NCBI RefSeq assembly: GCF_003150835.1
Contig: NZ_CP029479.1
Span: forward strand, 496,001 to 560,000
Origin: Phenylobacterium parvum
GTDB taxonomy: Bacteria > Pseudomonadota > Alphaproteobacteria > Caulobacterales > Caulobacteraceae
Reading direction: 5' to 3'
DNA length: 64,000 nt
Position 1 is the stretch's first letter, and every line of letters starts with the position of its first letter. Position numbers and translations under genes: made by a program. Under the pieces are notes generated by a model. That model searched no databases and had not been told where the DNA came from. It was given only the letters and a program-made list of their open reading frames with translations. Below, one piece after another: positions 42,001-49,423 of the stretch.

Positions 42001-42353
42001 ATCCCGTCAAGGACATCCTGATTGGTCTGGGCGTGCCAGAGAACGAAGCGGGCGCCACCTCCCAGCAGGCGGCCTTCGCCGGTGGGACGCCGAGGGTCTA
42101 CATTCCCTTCCCCGCGCCCGGCGCGCTCTCGACGCTGCGCAACAATGGCATGGCGTCCCTCCCCGCGATCCTCCAGGGGCAGAGCGGACGGACCGCCAGC
42201 GGGCTCCAGGGCGGGTTGGCGACGGTGGATAGCGGAGCACCTGTGATCAACGTGCTGGACTCCATCCTTCTCCAGGGAGCCCGCAGCAAGAGCTGGACGA
42301 TCTTCGTGCCCATGGCTCCCGGCGCCTCCGAAGTCGAGCCGGGAGACCAGTAG
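30021..42353 (+). CDS. giant TpsA-type exoprotein with filamentous-haemagglutinin N-terminal domain and YDG repeats
   Basis: The 4110-residue predicted adhesin is secreted by the two-partner (type Vb) route. A long signal region ends LLMAGVFAGLSSSAFA (about residue 57). The TPS domain follows with ALQVRQSSARGVIDWRSFSI, the NPQGVVVGP motif (the NPNG/NPNL region needed for recognition by TpsB) and beta-helix repeats to about residue 850. Then come about 34 tandem YDG-type domains of about 92 residues, each with a GNPTKVYDGTT-like start. The roughly 120-residue C-terminal end lies between about 4000 and 4110. I saw no cysteine after the signal peptide. Translation starts at GTG 30021 with GGGAG 12 nt upstream. 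Its partner TpsB starts 2 nt after the stop. A CtrA-like box lies upstream. Confidence 0.9.
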   Translation: MVDQVVVSGSPGEGVVGTPRACNPARLTTRTGSRPGRLKTLLMAGVFAGLSSSAFAAGAPELPSGGVFVAGSGAITNPSSSALQVRQSSARGVIDWRSFSIGQGGVVTILNGQGATLNRVTGGQMSILRGGLTATGSVYLVNPQGVVVGPEGRILAGGTIGLSTRDINTSAFMSGGSLTARGESVGEVSNLGRILSRRGDVFLIGASVFNSGDISASSGVAGLAAGDEVLMAPADGARGLYVAAGAGRGDVTTSGRIEAASAALVSAGGSVYTLAGNRTGSIQATGVRNAGGEVWLSAPEGEVRVDGRVEARNGGQITVSGLDVVVESGAVLDASGASGGTVLVGVTAPQTGLSRSTTIASGATILAGGPAGGGMVETSGYLMTIGDAVIRAGEGGQWLVDPVDLTIDAAAASTIVSALNGGTNVTQVTDATSAAGAGVQTPGEGDITVAAPIAWSGSGSLTLNAYRDVVVSSAITGTGSGGLSLIAGRNISTTAAATASTLNFTAAAGSITTSAAGALSGPNGVTLSSLNAINLGAGVSNATSGQIQITNASQIYLGGPVDGRAVTISANGATLQSGASATITGLNGVSLFANTGMNLGAAVTNTLTGSGTLSITSGGTVNLGQVVGRSATVLATSGSLSLASLNSGTSGAATVSASHNVTVTGNITSQGALAVTATGGAASVNSITGSSTVTVTAGGALSTSGAVAGVGGVTLRSGGASTLGASVANTGSGALTVSSGAGVTVSGAASGPTVSISANGGDLTIGASGSVSGTNGVTLGTTGNFINNRGATGVQSSAGRWLIYSTSPTTNTLGSLAFDFVQYAATYPADGAGATAPAQGSGNGLLYSLAPILSFDLTGTISKTYDGTTTATLVPANLVATGLVGSDSLTVTAAYTTANAGNQIGVTASAPVLTNAGKPVYGYSIPTPSVTAYIGTIARKSVTASIVGNPTKIYNKSTLASLSSGNFLLSGFIAGQGATVVSTTGATYDSNQAGARTVTAGLEVTSFSASGGTNLSNYDLPTLATGAGTINKATVRVVGVLSGNKTYDGTTTASLDISQALLFGEVAGDAVSLVSASAAGAYASANVGAGQAITVTGFALTGASAANYTLVQPQGLSGSITARGLSIVGLSAQNKVYDGNATATLNLAGLTLGGVIASDVGQVSLSSGGASGTFETSNVGVALRVTATGFGLTGAKAGNYSIGNLTLYANITQRPLTASITGNPTKVYNATSTANVDTSAYSLSGFVAGQGATLTPKATAYYDSVNAGARTVSTLIATPDIIANAGTLLSNYILPTTATGAGTITKAAVTFNIVGNPTKVYDANTVATLSPSNFQAVGLMAADSLTVTQTTGTYASANAGSWLVTADLTGKISGAASLFNNYTFATSASGTGSITRAPLSEGGPGPIFNLNGQLVGNPTKVYDGTDVITGLTSANFVLTGLQGADTIQVVKTTGVFENVNAGVQRVRVDLNSDSATTTDYLAGPGTLLTNYVLPSSLAGNGTITPKPIAISLTGDPTKTYNGSNVAVLTSANYSFSGLVGSDSIVVGQAAEAFYDSANAGARNVTVTLKATDLQGAGSTRLSNYIIPGMVTGSGTILQAPLRVLFARANDKTYDGTNVGSLDLSQAILFGGVTGDVVSLNTGAATATFATSNAGSGIGITVGGLSLSGASAANYTIVPLTSLTATINRRGLSVSGVFANSRTYNATTVATLNTAGAALNGVLAGDVGQVSLNLSGVGGTFLSPFVRNGIPVTAYGFALSGAKSDNYTVAQPGGLSANITPAPLTATVISTPTKTYDGSTSVSVPVAGITVSGFFGTDGATVGQYAGAAFDSADAAASVGLSVTLRAPDFVATGSTDLSNYQFPTTALGTGTINRAALAALVINRPTKVYDGATGATVSSGNFRLIGFVGGQGANVNATSGTYSSPNAGDRTVSVTFAGASDFTANAGTNLANYILPGSASGAGTISQKALSVSIIGNPAKTYDGTTAATFTSANFSISGLVGSDSFNVTKTTGTYDSADAGARTASATLASADFSAVGATVAGNYTFATSASGVGQINPKFLSITRVERVYNSLDTVAGSTFTLAGIVASDVGAVGIDTALVTGAFDNKNVGTGKAVDLGGLALTGARAFNYGLAVPVAGSPIGVITRASLTFSGPTAVSRVYDASRIAQIDNTAPIVWSGLFSGDVVNLDNIPTTGLFDTKNVGVNKPVSVSAYSITGADAGNYSLVQPAGLTATITPLSGALSITSVVKTYDGSTALPSASSGYTLAGALPGDVVTVASATGAGFASKDAATGLSVTIASVTLGGADGGNYVAPTGPATPNTIGTINRKALAASVSGNPTKTYDGTTTATLTSSDYSVSGWVAGEGATVTKTIGTYNSANAGFPYTGRTVTVSLAGSDYTPTGSTLLSNYVLPTTAAGGGTINRALLTVSGVTSSDKIYDGNTTAAVNSGGAALVGVVAGDVGQVSLTTASATGAFASANTGTWTVTFAGFGLSGAQASNYTLTQPASVTQTIATKLVSVASVTKVYNRSTAATQASGATYTLSGVLAADAAQVAVNAGTVTGSYTAGWDVGTGLEVALANLGLTGAKAGNYAIAATQTSNIGVITQAPIYISGMTVTTRAYNGTTLATLDTSGATFTGQFAGDTFGIKYPTTGTFASKDAGTHAVTPGTPLFIVPPIPGTGFENYYIVNQSGMTGVITPAPLSISIVGNPTKVYDATTAATLAAGNYSLSGLVGSETFTVNQTAGTYSSADAGSRTVTASLSAANFTGASGGLIANYSFPATATGSGTITPRPVSASISGASRAYDGTNIATLAPGSFSLSGFVAGQGATVTQTSGIYSGSDVGSWGISTTLAPGQFTANAGTNFANYILPISATGTGVITPRALSVAIIGNPTKVYDGATAAVLSSANYSLSGFISGQGASVNKASGVYDQANAGARTVTASLAAGDFSANAGTNLSNYTLPVTASGVGTISQKALTASIIGNPTKVYDGATGAVLSAANFSLSGFVAGQDATVTKTSGVYDQANAGARTVTASLAAGDFSAVGATNLANYVLPVSASGVGTISQKTLTASIIGNPTKVYDATTGAVLAAVNYSLLGFATGEGATVTQTSGTYASADAGSRSVTAALAAGDFTAVGATNLSNYVLPVSAAGVGTISQKALTASIIGNPTRAYDGTTGAVLSAVNFSLSGFVAGQDATVTKTSGAYDQANAGTRTVTASLAAGDFSAVGATNLANYTLPATASGTGSITQKVISATVIGTPTKAYDGSTSATLSAANYSLTGFVAGEGATVTQASGTYASADAGARNVTATLGAGDFTAVGGANFANYVLPTSAVGAGVINPRTLSLSLIGVLGKTYDGTASAVLTAANFSLTGFVAGQGGTVSKTSGTYDSANAGARTLTVSLASSDYTLNAGTLASNYVLPTSASAAATIDPRTLTASIIGNPTRAYDGATAAVLASSNYSLSGFVAGQGASVTKTSGVYDQANAGARTVTASLAAGDFSATGGTLLSNYLLPVSAAGAGTINPKALTALVVGNPTKTYDGTTASVLGGSDITLIGFVAGEGGSVSRATGSYDSANAGARTVTAGLSAVDIVLSGGANLSNYILPTSATGVGTIDPKRLTASIIGNPVKVYDGNAVATLVAADISLAGFVAGQGATVTRTTGSYDSANAGQRTVTTSLNPADISANAGTRLDNYILPASASGVGRIDPRSLTLSVSGDYSKTYDGVQTVVLTSGSLVLSGFAPGEGGTVSAGSGVFDSADAGSRQLTVTVSQGDYVLTGGAVASNYILPTSASRQATIQPRALTLELTGRPTKTYDATDLATLTAADFRLSGFVAGQGATVTQTRGTYASADAGQRAVSVVLGAGDFAAQAGTRLANYVLPTAATGVGQINRATLTASITGNPTKTYDGNATATLVPGNYVLAGLAAGQTVTVTRTSGAYDSAEPGSRTVTAGLSAGDFTAGGGVSLANYILPTLATGPGTIEKATTGDPVKDILIGLGVPENEAGATSQQAAFAGGTPRVYIPFPAPGALSTLRNNGMASLPAILQGQSGRTASGLQGGLATVDSGAPVINVLDSILLQGARSKSWTIFVPMAPGASEVEPGDQ
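32590..41990 (+). repeat. in-frame tandem array of about 34 YDG-type repeats
   Basis: Each unit starts near a (G)NPTK(V/T)YDGTT motif and continues with SLSGFVAGQGATV-like, YDSANAGARTVTASLA-like and LSNYVLPTSATG-like segments. I counted 34 YDG/YNx starts. The last 13 (YDG codons ending at 38448, 38724, 39000 and on to 41760) are spaced exactly 276 bp (92 codons). Earlier units vary slightly, for example 273 and 279 bp. The units around 38.7-40.6 kb are the most alike, sharing segments such as YDQANAGARTVTASLAAGDF. Confidence 0.9.
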
Positions 42354-42355
42354 GC

Positions 42356-44137
42356 GTGTCCCGAATGAGCAGAGGCTCGCGCCTCGCCCCCTGTATGTCG
42401 GCGTTCCTCGTCGCAGCCGCCCTGACCCTGGTGGGGCAGGCGGCCATGGCGCAGAACTACCCCAGGGTGGCGCCGCGCCTTCCTGAGGGCGCCGAGACAG
42501 CTCCGGTCTCGCCACCCCGGCCCTCCGAGGCTGAGCGGGACCGCCGACCGCAGGACGCCGACCCTGTCCTGCTTTCGGTGCTGAAGGGCGTCGTGTTTGT
42601 GGATGGCCCCTTCAAGCTCAAGCGCGAGGGGCTGGCCCCTGACGCCGCGGGTGCGTCGGGCGTCGATACCGGCGGACTTGCAGATCTAGAGACCCCCGAG
42701 TTCCGGGCCCTTGTCGCCCCCTATGTCGGTCGTCCCTTTCGCCTGTCAGACCTCGACGAACTCCGCGAGGCGGCCCGCAGCTGGTACATTGAGCGTGGCA
42801 AGCCCTTCCTCGACGTGACGGCTCCGCCCCAGAACGTGACCTCAGGCGTGGTCCAGATTGTTGTCACCCAGTACCGGCTCGGTGAGGTGTCGGTCGCCGG
42901 GAACAAGCATTTCTCCGAAAAGGTGGTCCGTCGGCCCCTGACCCTGAAATCCGGTGAGTACCTCTATCTTCCGCGGATCGAGGAGGATCTGGACCGGCTG
43001 AACGAGAACCCCTTCCTGAGCGTCAACGCCGTCTTCCAGCCCGGCAAGGTCACGGGCGAGACCGACCTGATCCTTCAGGCTTCCGACCAGCGGCCCGTCC
43101 GCGTCTATGCCGGATACGACAACCGGGGCTATCGGCAACTCGGCCTCGACCAGATGGAATTGGGTGTGAACTGGGGCAACGCCTTCGGGGCGGGCCACAT
43201 CCTCTCCTACCAGCACACGCGCTCCTTCACAGGTCGCTTCACGGCCCATTCCGCGAGCGGCGTTTTTGGCGTGGGGCCCAAGGACAAGCTGCTGATCTTC
43301 GGCAGCTACTCGACTGTCCGTCCACGGATCGCTGATGGTTTCAACAATGTGGGCCATTCCGGCCAGGCCAGCGCACGCGCATCCCGCGCCCTTCCCCCGA
43401 TCGGGCGCGCCTCCGGAAACGTCCAGGGCGGTTACGACTTCAAGTTCACGGACAACAACCTTGAGTTCGCCGGGGTCGAGATCTTCGATTCCAAGCTCGA
43501 GGTTCACCAGTTCCCCATCACCGTCCTGCTCAACATCCCCGATAGCTTCGGCCAGACCAGCATCGCCAACGACCTGGTTATGAGCCCGGGTGACCTTTCG
43601 GACCGCAATACCGACGCCGCTTTCGACGCCCTGGTCCCGGGCGCCAAGGCCCGCTATGTCTATGACCGGTTGTCGGTCACGCGAACGACGCGGCTGCCCC
43701 GCAACATGACCTGGGTCGTCCGCGCTTCAGGCCAGGTCGCCAGCGGAAATCTTCCGAACAGTGAGCAAATCGGCGGCGGGGGCTCCGGCAGTGCGCGGGG
43801 GTATTACCCCGACACTGCCGTGGGCTCGAGCGGGGTGATCGTGAACACCGAACTGCGTTTCCCGCCCTTCAGTCACTCAGCCCTGATCGCCCCGAAGAGC
43901 CGGGTGGGCGACGCCCTCCAGGCCGGTCTCTTCTACGACTTCGTCGATATCCGCCAGGTAAAGGAAGTCGAGGGGGGCTCACCGCCCGCGAGGCTGGAGA
44001 GCGTGGGTTTCCTGCTGAACTATGAGGCGGCGAAGAGACTGGACCTGGCGATCGATGGCGGGGTGCAACTCCGCAAGGGACCGAACGAGGTTAAGAAGGG
44101 CGGCTATGTCGCCGTCTCGGTCACCCTGAGTTTCTGA
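42356..44137 (+). CDS. ShlB/FhaC/HecB-family two-partner secretion transporter (TpsB)
   Basis: The 593-residue outer-membrane protein exports the adjacent TpsA. After a signal peptide (FLVAAALTLVGQAAMAQ, about residues 18-34) come two POTRA domains; the second is LGEVSVAGNKHFSEKVVRRP. A 16-strand-type barrel follows, starting near YAGYDNRGYRQLG. The conserved loop-6 tetrad appears as ARGY at about residue 480 (GSGSARGYYPDTA), and the last residue is Phe, as in Omp85-superfamily barrels. The GTG at 42356 lies 2 nt after the tpsA stop; an ATG three codons later is also possible. The one-to-one pairing strongly supports a dedicated secretion system. Confidence 0.93.
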   Translation: MSRMSRGSRLAPCMSAFLVAAALTLVGQAAMAQNYPRVAPRLPEGAETAPVSPPRPSEAERDRRPQDADPVLLSVLKGVVFVDGPFKLKREGLAPDAAGASGVDTGGLADLETPEFRALVAPYVGRPFRLSDLDELREAARSWYIERGKPFLDVTAPPQNVTSGVVQIVVTQYRLGEVSVAGNKHFSEKVVRRPLTLKSGEYLYLPRIEEDLDRLNENPFLSVNAVFQPGKVTGETDLILQASDQRPVRVYAGYDNRGYRQLGLDQMELGVNWGNAFGAGHILSYQHTRSFTGRFTAHSASGVFGVGPKDKLLIFGSYSTVRPRIADGFNNVGHSGQASARASRALPPIGRASGNVQGGYDFKFTDNNLEFAGVEIFDSKLEVHQFPITVLLNIPDSFGQTSIANDLVMSPGDLSDRNTDAAFDALVPGAKARYVYDRLSVTRTTRLPRNMTWVVRASGQVASGNLPNSEQIGGGGSGSARGYYPDTAVGSSGVIVNTELRFPPFSHSALIAPKSRVGDALQAGLFYDFVDIRQVKEVEGGSPPARLESVGFLLNYEAAKRLDLAIDGGVQLRKGPNEVKKGGYVAVSVTLSF

Positions 44138-44164
44138 CCTGCCGACGGGAAGGGACGAGCGCGG

Positions 44165-45094
44165 ATGACGGATTTGCGCGAAAGCTTCGCCGCCCGGGTT
44201 CGCTCCGGTCCTGACGGTTCCATCCCGGGCCCTGACGACGCCTTGGGCCCCGACCGCAGGGAAGCGGCCGATGTCGCCCACGCCGCCTTCGCCGCCCCCT
44301 GGCGCCTCCACGAGGTTCTGGACGGTTTCGCAAATCGTCGGAGTACGGAGCATCAGGTGGAGCTGGTTACTGATGCTGTCCCCGACCTTCCGGCCCTGCC
44401 GGTTCCCGAGGCGCTCTTCCAGGCGCTGTGGTCGATCATCGACGGCGCCGGCGGGGATCGTTCAGCCCTGGAGTTCACCCAGGCGACGGCCGCCCTCGGC
44501 GGCCATCTGGATCCTGGCTTCCAGGCCGCGCAGTTGGCGGTCAGTCGGGATTGGCCCGGCGTGGCGGAGGCCGCCGAACAGGGTTGGCCAGAACCCTTCA
44601 CCCTGGCGCAGCTCGCAGCTGCTCCCAGCGGTTCCCTTGCAGCGACATTTCACCACCTGATCGTCGAGAACGGATTTGACCTGGAGGTGCTGGACCGTGA
44701 CGCCCTGTCCCTCCGGGACCTCCCCGCACCCCTCGACTATCTCAACGCGCGGATCCTGCAGGTCCACGACCTCTGGCATCTGGTCGGCGGCTACCGGACC
44801 ACGGGTCTGCACGAGATCGCCATTTCGGCCTTCCAGCTGGCCCAGTTCGGCCACGCCTATTCCGGCTTCGTGCTGGCTGTGACCCTGGCTTCGGCCTCCG
44901 CGGACCCGACCCGCTACATGGTGCTTTCGGGCGTCATCGCGGCGGCCTGGAGGCATGGACGCATGACGCCCCCTCTCCTGGGTGTCGACTGGCCCGCGCT
45001 CTGGGATCGCCCCCTGGAGGACGTACGCCGGGCCCTGGGCGTGGAAGCCTTTGAGTCCCCCTGGCCTGCGGACCTCTTTGAACGCGCCGCCTGA
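44165..45094 (+). CDS. Coq4-family protein
   Basis: The 309-residue protein shows the Coq4 metal motif HDxxH-x11-E: His201, Asp202, His205 and Glu217 (HDLWHLVGGYRTTGLHE). Coq4 organises the ubiquinone biosynthesis complex in eukaryotes and is proposed to catalyse the C1 decarboxylation/hydroxylation step; several alphaproteobacteria encode homologues. The N-terminal 150 residues are helical and less conserved. It starts 27 bp after tpsB on the same strand, which may mean read-through cotranscription rather than shared function. The family assignment rests on the motif and overall length. Confidence 0.75.
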   Translation: MTDLRESFAARVRSGPDGSIPGPDDALGPDRREAADVAHAAFAAPWRLHEVLDGFANRRSTEHQVELVTDAVPDLPALPVPEALFQALWSIIDGAGGDRSALEFTQATAALGGHLDPGFQAAQLAVSRDWPGVAEAAEQGWPEPFTLAQLAAAPSGSLAATFHHLIVENGFDLEVLDRDALSLRDLPAPLDYLNARILQVHDLWHLVGGYRTTGLHEIAISAFQLAQFGHAYSGFVLAVTLASASADPTRYMVLSGVIAAAWRHGRMTPPLLGVDWPALWDRPLEDVRRALGVEAFESPWPADLFERAA

Positions 45095-45198
45095 CGCCGC
45101 GCTGTCGTCCCGGCGCCGTTGCCTCGGGCAGGCCGAGTCCCTACTTTCCCGACCGGGCGCGCGCAGGCGCCCGGAACCCAGCCCACGGAGGATTTTCC

Positions 45199-46827
<1,629 letters not shown>

Positions 46828-46912
46828 CCCTGAGCCTGTCGCCGTCTTGACCTCGATCAAGGCGGCGGCGGCGCAGGCGGGGCAGGATGCCTGGGTCACG
46901 AGGAGTTTTCCC

Positions 46913-47047
46913 ATGCCCCACATCCCCGCCGCCGAGCAGGCCTATCTGCTGACCGTCCTCTGCGCCTTCGCCGTCTTCATCCTGGCGCTGGGCAGCGTTT
47001 CGACCCGCATCATGCTGGATCGCAGGGATCCGCCCGCCAGGGGCTGA
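46913..47047 (+). CDS. 44-residue membrane peptide
   Basis: A short frame codes for MPHIPAAEQAYLLTVLCAF and continues through a single hydrophobic helix (about residues 12-30). A positively charged tail (RIMLDRRDPPARG) follows. An AGGAG site lies 7 nt before the ATG, a near-ideal placement, and the tail obeys the positive-inside rule. It sits between the acyl-CoA synthetase and the end of the convergent hydrolase gene. I know no family for it. Against it is only its size; a longer in-frame start at 46847 has no good ribosome site. Confidence 0.55.
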   Translation: MPHIPAAEQAYLLTVLCAFAVFILALGSVSTRIMLDRRDPPARG

Positions 47048-47066
47048 CCGGCTTCGCCGGCGGCCC

Positions 47067-47957
47067 TCAGGGCCGCCTGTAGGTCGACGCCGGGCCGGGT
47101 TCGCCGTCGCAGGTCAGGACTCCCCGGCGCACCAGGTCGATGGCGTGGCCCAGCAGGGAGTTGGCCGCCGCCGGGTGCAGCCGCCGATCCACGGCGGCGT
47201 AGAGCTCCGGCACCATTTCGGCGATCCGGCCCACCCCCTTGTCCACACAGGCCAGGAACTGGGCCTCGCGGCCGCGTCGGTGCGCCGCATAGGCGGTGAT
47301 GAAGGGCGCAACCTCGGTGATCGGCGGCCCATGGGTCGGCCAAAGGGTGTCGAACTTCCGGTCCGCCACCTTCTGCAGGCTGTCCATGTAGGCGGTCATG
47401 TCCCCGCCAGGCGGCGACACCACCGTCGTCGACCAGCCCATGATGTGGTCGCCGGAGAAGAGCGAATTCTCCTCATGCAGGGCGTAACAGATGTGGTTGA
47501 GGGTGTGGCCCGGGGTGGCGACCGCCTCCAGGGTCCAGCCTGGCCCCCGGATGATCTCGCCGCCGCGGATCACGATCTCGGGCCGGAAGCTCTCGTCCTC
47601 GTCCGCCTCCACCACGATCCCGTCTGCGGCGCCGATCCGGGATGGGGGGCAGCCGTGGATCCTCGCCCCGGTCCGGGCCTTCAGCGGGCCGGCGAGGGGA
47701 GAATGGTCCGAATGGTGGTGGGTGATCAGGATGTCGGTGATCGTCTCGCCCGCGGTGGCCGCCAGGATCGCTTCCAGGTGTTCTGGCAGGTCCGGGCCGG
47801 GGTCGATCACCGCCACCTGTCCCTTGCCGATGATGTAGGTGCCCGTGCCGAGGAAGGTGAAGGGGCCGGGGTTGTTCGCCACGACGCGGCGGATCAGGGG
47901 CGAGACCTGGTCACAGGCGCCGTACTCGAAGGTGATGTCCTTGACGAAGGGGATCAT
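47067..47957 (-). CDS. metallo-beta-lactamase-fold hydrolase (LACTB2-like)
   Basis: The 296-residue protein carries the zinc motif THHHSDH at about residues 78-84, HTLNHICYAL and FSGDHIMGW for the other ligands, and a C-terminal winged-helix-like region (PELYAAVDRRLHPAAANSLL). This combination is the LACTB2-like group, whose members are esterases or RNA endonucleases; the substrate here is unknown. The ATG at 47957 follows GAGG by 6 nt. A GTG at 47969 that overlaps the upstream stop (GTGA) is the alternative and adds 4 residues. It is translationally linked to the DUF442 gene upstream. Confidence 0.85.
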   Translation of the reverse strand: MIPFVKDITFEYGACDQVSPLIRRVVANNPGPFTFLGTGTYIIGKGQVAVIDPGPDLPEHLEAILAATAGETITDILITHHHSDHSPLAGPLKARTGARIHGCPPSRIGAADGIVVEADEDESFRPEIVIRGGEIIRGPGWTLEAVATPGHTLNHICYALHEENSLFSGDHIMGWSTTVVSPPGGDMTAYMDSLQKVADRKFDTLWPTHGPPITEVAPFITAYAAHRRGREAQFLACVDKGVGRIAEMVPELYAAVDRRLHPAAANSLLGHAIDLVRRGVLTCDGEPGPASTYRRP

Positions 47958-47965
47958 GGCCGGCC

Positions 47966-48382
47966 TCACATCGGCCGCGGCAGTGCGCCGGACAGGTCGT
48001 AGCCCGCCGCAGCCGCCAGGGCGACCAGGGCCTCCCGGTCATGGTCGCCGGCCCGCAGGGAGCCCAGGGCCCAGGCCGTGATCGATCGGGTCCCCGACCG
48101 GCAGTAGGCGAGGACCGGACCGGGCGCCTCGGACACCGCGGCGAAGACGGCGTCGGCCGTTGCGCCGTCCGGCATGCCCGCGAAGGGGATATGTACGAAC
48201 TCCAGGCCCGCAGCCTGCGCCGCCGCCTTCATCTCCGCCCCGGTGGGTTGGCCGGGGCCCTCGCCGTCGGGACGATTGCAGACCACCCGGACAAAGCCCT
48301 GCGACGCAGCGGCGGCCAGGTCCTGCGGTGCGACCTGCGGGGAGACGGAGAGGCGTTCGGTGACGCGGTGGAACTCGGACAT
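47966..48382 (-). CDS. DUF442 / TIGR01244-type phosphatase-like protein
   Basis: The 138-residue protein has the cysteine-phosphatase loop CRSGTR at about residues 94-99 (VLAYCRSGTRSITAWALG) and the N-terminal VTERLSVSPQVAPQDL of the DUF442 family. These are small dual-specificity-phosphatase folds sometimes fused to a metallo-beta-lactamase-type persulfide dioxygenase (Blh) and then linked to sulfide metabolism. Here the next gene on the strand is a separate metallo-beta-lactamase-fold protein whose start overlaps or adjoins this stop. The ATG at 48382 gives MSEFHRVTERL; the frame runs open far upstream only as a shadow of the opp gene. Confidence 0.8.
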   Translation of the reverse strand: MSEFHRVTERLSVSPQVAPQDLAAAASQGFVRVVCNRPDGEGPGQPTGAEMKAAAQAAGLEFVHIPFAGMPDGATADAVFAAVSEAPGPVLAYCRSGTRSITAWALGSLRAGDHDREALVALAAAAGYDLSGALPRPM

Positions 48383-48499
48383 GGGCCTATTCTCCAGACG
48401 TCCCGCCGTCTGTGGGGGCGGGTGCGTTGACATCATCGGGGGGGGATGGAAGTTTCGCAATCCGCAGGCCCGCAAAAAGACCTCGTCACGGCTTCCCCC

Positions 48500-49423
48500 A
48501 TGTTGCGCTTCATCGCCCGTCGACTGCTCGTGGCCGGGCCCACCCTGCTGGTGGTGATCACCCTGGCCTTCTTCATGATGCGCGCCGCACCCGGCGGGCC
48601 CTTTGACTCCGAGCGGAACCTGCCGCCGGCGGTGGAGCAGAACCTCAAGGCCCGCTACGGCCTCGACCGGCCGCTGACGGAGCAGTACCTGGCCTATCTG
48701 GGCGGCGTGCTGCGCGGCGACTTCGGGCCCTCGCTGAAGTACCCCGACAAGACCGTGGCCGACATCCTGAAGCAGAACGCCCCGGTCAGCCTCAGGCTCG
48801 GCCTCGCCTCGATGATCCTCGCCCTGGCGGTGGGGGTCTCGCTGGGCGTGCTGGCGGCCCTGCGGCGGAATGGCCTTGTCGATGTCGGCGCCATGGGCCT
48901 TGCCATACTGGGCGTCTGCGTGCCGACCTTCGTCACCGCGCCCCTGCTGATCCTGCTCTTCGGCTCGACCCTGCAGTGGCTGCCGAACGGCGGCTGGAAC
49001 GGCGGGGCCCTGCCCAACATGATCCTGCCCGTCATCGTCCTGGCGCTTCCCCAGGCGGCCATACTGTCGCGCCTGACCCGGGCTGGGATGATCGAGGCCC
49101 TGGCCGCTGGCCACGTCCGCACCGCCCGGGCCCGGGGCCTGCCTGAAAGGGCGGTCGTCCTGCGCCACGCCCTGCGGCCCGCCCTGACGCCCCTGGTCAG
49201 CTATCTTGGCCCCGCCGCCGCCGGACTCCTGACGGGATCCCTGGTGGTGGAGAAGATCTTCAACCTTCCGGGCCTTGGGAAGTTCTTCGTCATCAGCGCC
49301 CTGCAGCGCGACTACACCGTGGTGATGGGCATGATCGTGATCTACGCCGGCCTCGTCCTGCTGTTGAACCTGCTGGGCGACCTGATGCTGGCCGTGGTCG
49401 ATCCCCGGGTGCGCCTGACATGA
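48500..49423 (+). CDS. oppB: ABC transporter permease, OppB/DppB type
   Basis: The 307-residue inner-membrane permease is of the peptide/nickel importer class. The N-terminus MLRFIARRLLVAGPTLLVVI is diagnostic, six transmembrane segments follow, and the coupling-helix EAA motif is HVRTARARGLPERAVVLRHA. It pairs with the overlapping OppC gene (ATGA at 49420-49423). No periplasmic binding protein or ATPase gene is next to it, so the transporter must use components encoded elsewhere. The start at 48500 follows the family; an ATG at 48446 has its G-rich stretch directly adjacent and adds 18 unconserved-looking residues. Substrate unknown. Confidence 0.9.
   Translation: MLRFIARRLLVAGPTLLVVITLAFFMMRAAPGGPFDSERNLPPAVEQNLKARYGLDRPLTEQYLAYLGGVLRGDFGPSLKYPDKTVADILKQNAPVSLRLGLASMILALAVGVSLGVLAALRRNGLVDVGAMGLAILGVCVPTFVTAPLLILLFGSTLQWLPNGGWNGGALPNMILPVIVLALPQAAILSRLTRAGMIEALAAGHVRTARARGLPERAVVLRHALRPALTPLVSYLGPAAAGLLTGSLVVEKIFNLPGLGKFFVISALQRDYTVVMGMIVIYAGLVLLLNLLGDLMLAVVDPRVRLT

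Noticed and set aside
41031..42515. Minus-strand open frame spanning the end of tpsA and start of tpsB
   Set aside because: Shadow of the repeat region; it has no ribosome site or family match, and both plus-strand genes are well supported.
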